In this document: positions 20,601 through 26,985 of the stretch, one piece after another
Layout of the letters: every line of letters begins with the position of its first letter
Position numbering within the stretch: the stretch's first letter is position 1
The notes under the pieces: generated by a model
Databases searched by the model: none
Told to the model about the DNA's origin: nothing
What the model saw: the letters and a program-made list of their open reading frames with translations, nothing else
Translations under genes and position numbers: made by a program
NCBI RefSeq assembly: GCF_902493215.1
Contig: NZ_CABUOL010000029.1
Location: 1-26,985 of the forward strand
Source of the DNA: an uncultured Mediterranea sp.
GTDB taxonomy: Bacteria; Bacteroidota; Bacteroidia; Bacteroidales; Bacteroidaceae
Direction of reading: 5' to 3'
Length of the DNA stretch: 26,985 nucleotides

Positions 20601-21914
20601 CGGGGCACGGTTCAACAGAACGGGATGTCCCTTCATGACGTGCTCCAGAATGTCCCAGATAACGGGTTCCTTGCGGTCTACAATCTTCTTGGCACTCTTC
20701 ACCGTCTTCACAATACCACGCTCGATGAGCTTGCGGATGATAAACGGCTTGTAGAGCTCGGCGGCCATCAGTTTGGGGATACCGCACTCGCCCATACGCA
20801 GTTCGGGACCAACGACGATAACCGAACGTGCAGAGTAGTCGACACGCTTACCCAACAGGTTCTGACGGAAGCGTCCCTGCTTACCTTTCAGGCTGTCGGA
20901 AAGTGACTTCAACGGACGGTTGGCATCAGTCTTCACAGCGCTCGACTTACGTGAGTTGTCGAACAATGAGTCGACAGCTTCCTGCAACATACGCTTTTCG
21001 TTGCGGAGGATGACTTCGGGCGCCTTTATTTCAATCAGTCTCTTCAGACGGTTGTTACGGATGATGACACGACGGTAGAGGTCGTTGAGGTCGGACGTAG
21101 CAAAACGGCCGCCGTCCAACGGAACCAACGGACGAAGTTCGGGCGGAATGACGGGCACAATGCGGACAATCATCCACTCGGGCTTGTTGCGTCCGCGCGA
21201 AGCACGGAACGACTCAACTACCTGCAAACGCTTCAAAGCCTCGTTCTTACGCTGCTGCGAAGCGTCGTTGTTGGCACGGTGACGCAATTCATAAGACAAA
21301 GCATCGAGGTCGAGGTTGGACAACAGGTCGTAGATGGCCTCGGCACCCATCTTGGCGATGAACTTGTTGGGATCGGAATCCTCGAGGTACTGGTTCTCTT
21401 TGGGGAGCTTGTCCAGCAAGTCGAGGTATTCACCTTCTTCCAAAAGGTCGTATTGGGCTACTTCGTCAGCCAGAACACCGGGCTGAATTACGATGTAGCG
21501 TTCGTAATAGATGACTGCATCGAGTTTCTTGGTAGGCAGTCCCAGCAGATAACCGATTTTGTTGGGCAACGAGCGGAAGTACCAGATGTGAGCCACAGGT
21601 ACTACCAGCTGAATGTGACCCATACGCTCACGACGTACTTTCTTCTCGGTCACTTCCACACCGCATCGGTCGCAGACGATGCCTTTGTAACGGATGCGTT
21701 TGTACTTACCGCAGTGGCATTCGTAGTCCTTGATAGGACCGAAAATACGCTCGCAGAACAAACCGTCGCGCTCGGGCTTGTAAGTGCGGTAGTTGATGGT
21801 TTCAGGCTTTAACACTTCACCGCTCGAATTCTCCAGGATCTCTTCAGGTGAAGCCAAACCAATGGAGATTTTCGAGAAATTACTCTTTATCTTGTTATCT
21901 TTTCTAAAAGCCAT
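17616..21914 (-). CDS. rpoC: RNA polymerase beta' subunit
   Basis: Largest RNA polymerase subunit, forming the clamp and half of the active site. The 1432-residue protein is complete. The N-terminal zinc ribbon uses Cys66, Cys68, Cys81 and Cys84. The catalytic Mg-binding loop NADFDGD gives Asp471, Asp473 and Asp475. The second zinc site includes CESKKGVCAKC, and the trigger-loop/bridge-helix region around SGARGSKEQIRQLSGMRGLM is intact. It follows rpoB after 41 bases and ends in a strong terminator. Just upstream of its start is an AT-rich stretch similar to one found in front of the DUF4248 gene. Confidence 0.99.
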   Translation of the reverse strand: MAFRKDNKIKSNFSKISIGLASPEEILENSSGEVLKPETINYRTYKPERDGLFCERIFGPIKDYECHCGKYKRIRYKGIVCDRCGVEVTEKKVRRERMGHIQLVVPVAHIWYFRSLPNKIGYLLGLPTKKLDAVIYYERYIVIQPGVLADEVAQYDLLEEGEYLDLLDKLPKENQYLEDSDPNKFIAKMGAEAIYDLLSNLDLDALSYELRHRANNDASQQRKNEALKRLQVVESFRASRGRNKPEWMIVRIVPVIPPELRPLVPLDGGRFATSDLNDLYRRVIIRNNRLKRLIEIKAPEVILRNEKRMLQEAVDSLFDNSRKSSAVKTDANRPLKSLSDSLKGKQGRFRQNLLGKRVDYSARSVIVVGPELRMGECGIPKLMAAELYKPFIIRKLIERGIVKTVKSAKKIVDRKEPVIWDILEHVMKGHPVLLNRAPTLHRLGIQAFQPKMIEGKAIQLHPLACTAFNADFDGDQMAVHLPLSNEAILEAQLLMLQSHNILNPANGAPITVPAQDMVLGLYYITKLRKGAKGEGLTFYGPEEALIAYNEGKCDIHAPVSVVVNDVDENGNIVKKMMHDTSVGRVIVNELVPDEAGYINTIISKKSLRDIISHVIKVCGVSKAADFLDGIKNLGYYMAFKGGLSFNLGDIIIPEEKEALVQKGYEEVEQVINNYNMGIITNNERYNQVIDIWTHVNSELSNILMKTISADDQGFNSVYMMLDSGARGSKEQIRQLSGMRGLMAKPQKAGAEGGQIIENPILSNFKEGLSVLEYFISTHGARKGLADTALKTADAGYLTRRLVDVSHDVIINEEDCGTLRGLVCTALKNNDETIATLYERILGRVSVHDIVHPTTGELIVAGGEEITEAIAQKIEESPIESVEIRSVLTCESKKGVCAKCYGRNLATSRMVQKGEAVGVIAAQSIGEPGTQLTLRTFHAGGTAANIAANASIVAKNNARLEFEELRTVDVVDEAGEPAKVVVGRLAELRFVDVNTDIVLSTHNVPYGSTLYAADGEVVEKGKLIARWDPFNAVIITEATGKIEFEDVIENVTYKVESDESTGLREIIIIESKDKTKVPTAHIMTEDGELIRTYNLPVGGHVVVEDGQKVKAGEVIVKIPRAVGKAGDITGGLPRVTELFEARNPSNPAVVSEIDGEITMGKVKRGNREIIVTSKSGEVKKYLVPLSKQILVQENDYVRAGTPLSDGAITPADILAIKGPTAVQEYIVNEVQDVYRLQGVKINDKHFEIIVRQMMRKVEINEPGDTRFLEQQVVDKIEFMEENDRIWGKKVVTDAGDSQNLQPGQIVTARKLRDENSMLKRRDMKLVQVRDAVPATSTQILQGITRAALQTSSFMSAASFQETTKVLNEAAINGKVDKLEGMKENVICGHLIPAGTGQRDFDKIIVGSKEEYDRMLANKKTVLDYNTVDEKVEE

Positions 21915-21938
21915 ACTTTATATTAATTGATAATTGAC

Positions 21939-21951
21939 AATGGAAAATTGA
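21939..21951. repeat. AATGGAAAATTGA motif shared with the DUF4248 leader
   Basis: The 13-bp sequence occurs here, in the rpoB-rpoC gap, and again at 10828-10840 right upstream of DUF4248. Both sites lie within AT-rich TTGATAATTGA/AATTGAGAATTA-like tracts directly upstream of a minus-strand start codon. Such tracts appear to be common dispersed leader sequences in Bacteroides; the function is unknown. Confidence 0.5.
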
Positions 21952-21955
21952 AAGA

Positions 21956-24900
21956 CTATTCTAAGTTGATGCTCAAGCCGAGACCGCGCAGCTCATGAAG
22001 CAACACGTTCAGAGACTCGGGGATACCCGGAGTAGGCATCGGCTCGCCCTTCACGATGGCCTCGTATGCCTTGGAACGGCCTACCACATCGTCCGACTTG
22101 ATTGTCAGAATTTCCTGCAGGATGTGTGCGGCACCGAAAGCTTCGAGTGCCCAAACTTCCATTTCTCCGAAACGCTGACCACCGAACTGTGCCTTACCAC
22201 CCAACGGCTGCTGCGTGATGAGTGAGTACGGACCGATGGAACGGGCATGCATCTTGTCTTCAACCATGTGGCCCAGTTTCAACATGTAGGTCACACCAAC
22301 CGTAGCCTGCTGCTCGAAGGCTTCACCGGTACCACCATCGTAAAGGGTGGTCTTGCCATAACGCGGCAGTCCGGCCTTGTCGGTCCACTCGTTCAGGTCA
22401 TCCAATGTAGCACCGTCGAAAATCGGAGTGGCAAACTTGACACCCAACTTCTTACCGGCGCGGCCCAATACAGCCTCGAAAATCTGACCGATGTTCATAC
22501 GCGAAGGCACACCCAGCGGGTTCAATACAATGTCGACCGGAGTTCCGTCGGCCAGGAACGGCATATCTTCCTGACGAACTACACGAGACACAATACCCTT
22601 GTTACCGTGACGACCGGCCATCTTGTCACCCACACCAATCTTACGTTTCTTGGCAATGTAAACCTTGGCCATCTGGATGATACCGGCAGGAAGCTCGTCA
22701 CCGATGGTGATGGCAAACTTCTTACGCTTCAGTTCGGCATCAAGCTCCTTGTACTTCTTGATGAAGTTCATCACCAAAGCACGGATCAGACCGTTGGTAT
22801 GCTCATCCTTCGTCCAACCGCTCAGCTGAATGGCAGTAAAGTCCAGATCGCTGAAGTCAGAAGCATGGAAACGTGCACCCTTCGAGATGACATCGGCTCC
22901 CATATAGTCTTTCACACCTTCGGAAGTATAGTTTTCAGTCAGTGTCAGCAGTTTGTTAATCAGAATCTTGCGCAGATCGGCAACCTTTCCTTCAAATTCC
23001 TCGTCAATCTTGGGCAGCAATGCCTTGTCTGCCAATTTAGAGCTGCGAGTCTTGATGACACGTGAGAACAGACGCTTGCCAATGACAACACCCTTCAACG
23101 AAGGAGAAGCCTTCAGAGAGGCATCCTTCACATCACCAGCCTTGTCGCCGAAGATAGCACGAAGCAGTTTCTCCTCGGGAGAAGGATCGGATTCGCCTTT
23201 CGGAGTAATCTTACCGATCAGGATGTCACCCGGCTCGATACGAGCACCGATACGGACGATACCATTGTCATCCAAGTCTTTGGTAGCTTCCTCACTCACG
23301 TTAGGAATATCGGAAGTCAATTCTTCCATACCACGCTTCGTTTCGCGTACCTCCAACGAGAATTCTTCTACATGGACAGAAGTCAACAGGTCTTCACGGA
23401 CAACACGTTCGTTCAGCACGATAGCATCCTCATAGTTGTATCCCTTCCAAGGCATGTAGGCTACCAGCAGATTCTTACCCAAGGCCAATTCACCGTTTTC
23501 AGTCGAATAACCTTCAGTCAGGATCTGACCTTTCGTTACACGCTGTCCCTTTTCACAAATAGGACGCAGGTCGATGGTCATATTCTGGTTCGTACGACGC
23601 CACTTCGGAATGCGATATTCCTTCAGGGCGGGTTCGAAACTTACAAATTCTTCGTCTTCCGTACGGTCGTACAAGATACGGATTGTAGTGGCATCCACAA
23701 ATTCTACCACACCTTCGCCTTCGGCCGTAATCTGTGTACGCGAATCACGGGCCAACTGACGCTCGATACCAGTACCGACAATCGGCGCTTCACTGCGCAA
23801 CAAAGGAACGGCCTGGCGCATCATGTTCGATCCCATCAAGGCACGGTTGGCATCGTCGTGCTCCAAGAAAGGAATCAAAGATGCAGCGATAGAAGCAATC
23901 TGCTGCGGGGAAACGTCCATCAGTTCCACTTCACCCGGAGCCACAACAGGGTAATCGGCATCCTGACGCGATTTTACACGCTCACGGATAAACGTTCCGT
24001 CATCGTTCAGGGGCGCATTACCCTGAGCAATGATCTTACCCTCTTCTTCCTCTGCCGACAGGTAAACCAAACCTTCGGGAGAGAGATCAACCTTACCATT
24101 GGATACCTTACGGTAAGGAGTTTCAATGAAACCAAGGTCATTAATCTTGGCGAACACACAAAGTGAAGAAATCAAACCGATGTTCGGTCCTTCAGGCGTC
24201 TCAATCGGACAGAGACGACCGTAGTGTGTATAGTGCACGTCTCGCACCTCGAAACCGGCACGCTCACGCGACAGACCGCCAGGACCCAGAGCCGACATAC
24301 GGCGCTTGTGGGTAATCTCGGCCAACGGATTCGTCTGGTCCATGAACTGTGACAAAGCGTTTGTTCCAAAGAACGAATTGATAACCGAAGAAATGGTCTT
24401 GGCATTGATCAAATCAATCGGAGTAAACACCTCGTTGTCACGTACATTCATACGTTCACGAATGGTACGCGACATACGGGCCAAACCGATGGCAAACTGA
24501 TTGGACAACTGCTCACCCACCGTACGTACACGACGGTTGCTCAGGTGGTCGATATCGTCTACATCAGCTTTCGAGTTGATCAGCTCGATCAAATATTTGA
24601 TAATCTCGATAATATCTTCCTTCGTCAACACACGTACATCCATGTCGGTTGTCAAGTTCAACTTCTTGTTGATACGGTAACGGCCTACATCACCCAAGTC
24701 ATATCTCTTCTCCGAGAAGAACAGATTGTTGATGACTTCACGTGCGCTGGCATCATCTGCAGGATCGGCATTACGCAACTGACGGTAGATGTAAAGCACA
24801 GCTTCTTTCTCCGAGTTACTGGGGTCCTTCTGCAGCGTATTATATATGATTGAATAGTCAGACTGGTTCGGTTCTTCCTTGTGTACGAGAATGTTCTGAA

Positions 24901-25768
24901 CGCCTGACTCCAGAATGATGTCAATGTGTTCCGGCTCAATAACAGTTTCACGGTCTATAACTACTTCGTTACGCTCGATAGAAACTACTTCACCGGTATC
25001 TTCGTCTACAAAATCCTCAATCCATGTTTTCAAAACACGTGCAGCCAACTTACGGCCAACAATCTTCTTCAGATTGGCTTTGTTGACTTTCACGTCTTCG
25101 GCCAAGTTAAAGATTTCGAGAATATCCTTATCATTCTCAAATCCGATAGCCCTCAACAACGTAGTTACAGGCAACTTCTTCTTACGGTCGATGTATGCAT
25201 ACATGACGTTATTGATGTCGGTTGCAAACTCGATCCAAGACCCCTTGAAGGGAATGATACGGGCCGAATACAGCTTCGTACCGTTAGCATGTACACTTTG
25301 ACCGAAGAATACACCCGGAGAACGGTGCAGCTGAGATACTACAACACGCTCAGCACCGTTGATCACAAAAGTAGCCTTCTCTGTCATATAAGGGATAGGT
25401 CCCAGGAAAACATCCTGAATAACCGTATCGAAATCCTCGTGATCGGGGTCGGTACAATACAATTTCAGTTTGGCTTTCAAAGGTACACTATAAGTAAGCC
25501 CTCGCTCTATACATTCATCGATGGTATAACGCGGCGGATCAATATAGTAGTCCAGAAATTCAAGAACAAAATTGTTTCTTGTATCAGCTATCGGGAAGTT
25601 TTCAGCAAATACTTTATACAATCCCTCGTTCTTACGTTTCTCGGGAGGAGTGTCCAGTTGTAGAAAGTCTTTGAATGACTTCAATTGTACTTCCAGGAAA
25701 TCCGGATACTCAAGCGGATTCTTAGTCGAAGCAAAATTAACTCTTTGATTTACAGTATTTGAAGACAT
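21956..25768 (-). CDS. rpoB: RNA polymerase beta subunit
   Basis: Second large subunit of RNA polymerase, target of rifamycins. The 1270-residue protein is complete, from MSSNTVNQRVNFAS to LHELRGLGLSINLE. The rifampicin region (FGTNALSQFMDQ, then THKRRMSALGPGG, about 467-498) has the sensitive-type residues Asp477, His487 and Ser492, equivalent to E. coli 516, 526 and 531. The PIETPEGPNIGLI and GRHGNKGIVS motifs are normal. It lies 105 bases after rplL with an attenuator-like hairpin between, and 41 bases before rpoC. Confidence 0.99.
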   Translation of the reverse strand: MSSNTVNQRVNFASTKNPLEYPDFLEVQLKSFKDFLQLDTPPEKRKNEGLYKVFAENFPIADTRNNFVLEFLDYYIDPPRYTIDECIERGLTYSVPLKAKLKLYCTDPDHEDFDTVIQDVFLGPIPYMTEKATFVINGAERVVVSQLHRSPGVFFGQSVHANGTKLYSARIIPFKGSWIEFATDINNVMYAYIDRKKKLPVTTLLRAIGFENDKDILEIFNLAEDVKVNKANLKKIVGRKLAARVLKTWIEDFVDEDTGEVVSIERNEVVIDRETVIEPEHIDIILESGVQNILVHKEEPNQSDYSIIYNTLQKDPSNSEKEAVLYIYRQLRNADPADDASAREVINNLFFSEKRYDLGDVGRYRINKKLNLTTDMDVRVLTKEDIIEIIKYLIELINSKADVDDIDHLSNRRVRTVGEQLSNQFAIGLARMSRTIRERMNVRDNEVFTPIDLINAKTISSVINSFFGTNALSQFMDQTNPLAEITHKRRMSALGPGGLSRERAGFEVRDVHYTHYGRLCPIETPEGPNIGLISSLCVFAKINDLGFIETPYRKVSNGKVDLSPEGLVYLSAEEEEGKIIAQGNAPLNDDGTFIRERVKSRQDADYPVVAPGEVELMDVSPQQIASIAASLIPFLEHDDANRALMGSNMMRQAVPLLRSEAPIVGTGIERQLARDSRTQITAEGEGVVEFVDATTIRILYDRTEDEEFVSFEPALKEYRIPKWRRTNQNMTIDLRPICEKGQRVTKGQILTEGYSTENGELALGKNLLVAYMPWKGYNYEDAIVLNERVVREDLLTSVHVEEFSLEVRETKRGMEELTSDIPNVSEEATKDLDDNGIVRIGARIEPGDILIGKITPKGESDPSPEEKLLRAIFGDKAGDVKDASLKASPSLKGVVIGKRLFSRVIKTRSSKLADKALLPKIDEEFEGKVADLRKILINKLLTLTENYTSEGVKDYMGADVISKGARFHASDFSDLDFTAIQLSGWTKDEHTNGLIRALVMNFIKKYKELDAELKRKKFAITIGDELPAGIIQMAKVYIAKKRKIGVGDKMAGRHGNKGIVSRVVRQEDMPFLADGTPVDIVLNPLGVPSRMNIGQIFEAVLGRAGKKLGVKFATPIFDGATLDDLNEWTDKAGLPRYGKTTLYDGGTGEAFEQQATVGVTYMLKLGHMVEDKMHARSIGPYSLITQQPLGGKAQFGGQRFGEMEVWALEAFGAAHILQEILTIKSDDVVGRSKAYEAIVKGEPMPTPGIPESLNVLLHELRGLGLSINLE

Positions 25769-25809
25769 CTGTTAATGGATTTGTAGAACTTAATTTTAAA
25801 TATATACAC

Positions 25810-25848
25810 AAAAAGGTTAAGAACCCTTTTCACGAAGGGTTCCTAACC
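25810..25848 (-). terminator. Attenuator-like hairpin between rplL and rpoB
   Basis: On the minus strand GGTTAGGAACCCTT pairs with AAGGGTTCTTAACC (one mismatch) around a short CGTGAA-type loop, followed by TTTTTG. It looks like a rho-independent terminator inside an operon that must be read through. Partial termination at this place is known in E. coli, where it lowers rpoBC expression relative to the ribosomal genes. Confidence 0.75.
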
Positions 25849-25873
25849 GAATTACCTGATTTACAGGCTAATG

Positions 25874-26251
25874 TTATTTAAGTTCAACTTCAGCTCCAGC
25901 TTCTTCCAATGTTTTCTTCAATGATTCTGCTTCGTCTTTAGCCAAACCTTCTTTTACTACGCTAGGAGCACCGTCTACCATGTCCTTAGCTTCCTTCAAG
26001 CCAAGACCGCAAGCTTCCTTAACGGCTTTAACTACCTGAAGTTTAGCTGAGCCAGCGCTCTTCAATACTACGTCGAAAGAAGTCTTTTCTTCTGCGGCAG
26101 CAGCACCACCAGCTGCAGGACCAGCAGCAACAGCTACAGCTGCAGCAGCAGGTTCAATACCGTATTCTTCTTTAAGGATAGTTGCAAGTTCATTAACTTC
26201 TTTTACTGTCAAGTTAACTAATTGTTCTGCAAAAGCTTTCAAATCTGCCAT
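25874..26251 (-). CDS. rplL: 50S ribosomal protein L7/L12
   Basis: Forms the mobile stalk dimers that recruit translation GTPases such as EF-G and EF-Tu. The 125-residue protein has the N-terminal dimerisation helices (LKAFAEQLVNLTVKEVNELA), an Ala/Gly-rich hinge (about 34-54) and the C-terminal domain with KLQVVKAVKEACGLGLKEAK and ending EEAGAEVELK. It follows rplJ after 93 bases, and the stop is 105 bases before rpoB. Confidence 0.98.
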   Translation of the reverse strand: MADLKAFAEQLVNLTVKEVNELATILKEEYGIEPAAAAVAVAAGPAAGGAAAAEEKTSFDVVLKSAGSAKLQVVKAVKEACGLGLKEAKDMVDGAPSVVKEGLAKDEAESLKKTLEEAGAEVELK

Positions 26252-26344
26252 TTTTGTATGAATTTAATTGTTTAAATACTAAAATAAATTGATAATTTGT
26301 TGTTTTGTCGCCTGCTTGCACAGGCCGACCTTGTAAATCGGGGC

Positions 26345-26866
26345 TTAAGCCTCGGTTCTTTCACCAAGAGTCTTGAGCACTCCGTGAAGTGTGTTACCAC
26401 CAGACTGCAAAGCAGAGATAACGTTCTTGGCCGGAGATTGCAGCAATGCAACGATTTCGGCAATAACTTCGTTCTTGCTCTTGATTGCTACGAGAGCATC
26501 CAACTGGTCAGCACCCACATAGAAGCTTTCTTCAGCATAAGCAGCTTTCAGACCGGGAATACCGTCTTTAGCCTTGTCCTTAATCAGCTTGGCCGGTGCG
26601 TTTGCAACATTGCAGAACATAACGGCTGTAGTGCCTTTCAGGCAACCATAAAGCGGAGAATAATCTTCTTCGAGACTTTCAAGAGCTTTGTGAAGCAATG
26701 TGTTCTTAACAACCATCAACTTGATGTCTGCCTTGAAACAAGCAGCTCTCAAAGCACTGGTAGCAGCTGCATTCATAGCAGTCGTATCAACCAGATAGAA
26801 GTGTCCGTATTCCTTTACTGTAGCAGCAATCTGCTCTATAATCGTACTTTTATCTTCCTTTCTCAT
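26345..26866 (-). CDS. rplJ: 50S ribosomal protein L10
   Basis: L10 anchors the L7/L12 dimers to 23S rRNA at the stalk base. The 173-residue protein has the expected N-terminal rRNA-binding domain (IIEQIAATVKEYGHFYLVDT, VVKNTLLHKALE) and the C-terminal helix that carries L12 (around NVISALQSGGNTLHGVLKTL). It starts 15 bases after rplA, so there is no room for the L10-leader RNA seen in other phyla. Regulation, if any, must act elsewhere. Confidence 0.97.
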   Translation of the reverse strand: MRKEDKSTIIEQIAATVKEYGHFYLVDTTAMNAAATSALRAACFKADIKLMVVKNTLLHKALESLEEDYSPLYGCLKGTTAVMFCNVANAPAKLIKDKAKDGIPGLKAAYAEESFYVGADQLDALVAIKSKNEVIAEIVALLQSPAKNVISALQSGGNTLHGVLKTLGERTEA

Positions 26867-26881
26867 TATTTCTCCGTTTTA

Positions 26882-26985
26882 TTAGATTTCTTCAACTGAT
26901 TTGGGGTCAATCTTGACACCCTTACTCATTGTGCTAGAAAGATAAATACTCTTAATATATGTACCCTTGGCTGCAGTCGGTTTCA
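26882..26985 (-). CDS. rplA: 50S ribosomal protein L1, C-terminal fragment at window edge
   Basis: The last 33 codons of L1 are visible: KPTAAKGTYIKSIYLSSTMS followed by KGVKIDPKSVEEI and a TAA stop. The KP-x-x-AKG-x-Y segment is the typical L1 C-terminus. The rest of the gene lies beyond the right edge. L1 forms the stalk at the E site. Confidence 0.95.
   Translation of the reverse strand, partial: KPTAAKGTYIKSIYLSSTMSKGVKIDPKSVEEI

Noticed and set aside
23600..24600. Rifampicin resistance mutation in rpoB
   Set aside because: The key Asp, His and Ser positions of the resistance region are the sensitive-type residues.

Overview
The window is a chromosomal segment from a Bacteroidota member, most likely Bacteroides or a close gut relative. 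The evidence is the protein sequences, the promoters (TTTG, a 19-20 base spacer, TAnnTTTG), weak Shine-Dalgarno signals, and typical Bacteroides families (DUF3467, DUF3244, DUF4248, smalltalk protein, BT4734-like primase-helicase). There is no tuf gene between fusA and rpsJ. Both window edges cut through ribosomal protein genes.

Right part (17.6-27.0 kb, minus strand): rplA (3' end), rplJ, rplL, rpoB and rpoC in the usual order, with an attenuator-like hairpin between rplL and rpoB and a strong terminator after rpoC. Just beyond is tRNA-Ser(GGA). Left part (1-6.4 kb, minus strand): a DUF3467 gene with its own promoter, then rpsL, rpsG, fusA, rpsJ, rplC, rplD, rplW and rplB (cut by the left edge). 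This is the fused str/S10 translation cluster, with a hairpin marking the str-S10 boundary.

Middle part (about 6.45-17.38 kb): an accessory island between the RNA polymerase genes and the str operon. From right to left it contains: (a) a small XRE-like orphan gene; (b) a plus-strand group made of a membrane-anchored TPR/HTH regulator, a secreted DUF3244 protein, a SAM methyltransferase and a small lipoprotein, ended by a terminator; (c) a very GC-rich minus-strand cassette of a primase-helicase (BT4734/VapE type), a 130-bp nested palindrome with iteron-like repeats, DUF4248, a five-copy repeat, an HU-like protein, a heptamer tandem repeat, a 42-residue smalltalk peptide and a T7-lysozyme-type amidase; (d) a compact promoter-to-terminator small RNA; (e) a secreted GH20 hexosaminidase.

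The cassette in (c) is the most interesting part. It combines a replication-type enzyme, an origin-like palindrome, a nucleoid protein and a translationally coupled membrane-peptide/amidase pair, with no integrase, capsid or conjugation genes. It looks like a reduced replication-plus-lysis module of a satellite or prophage that has become part of the chromosome. Its parts are visible in the sequence; its function is inference.
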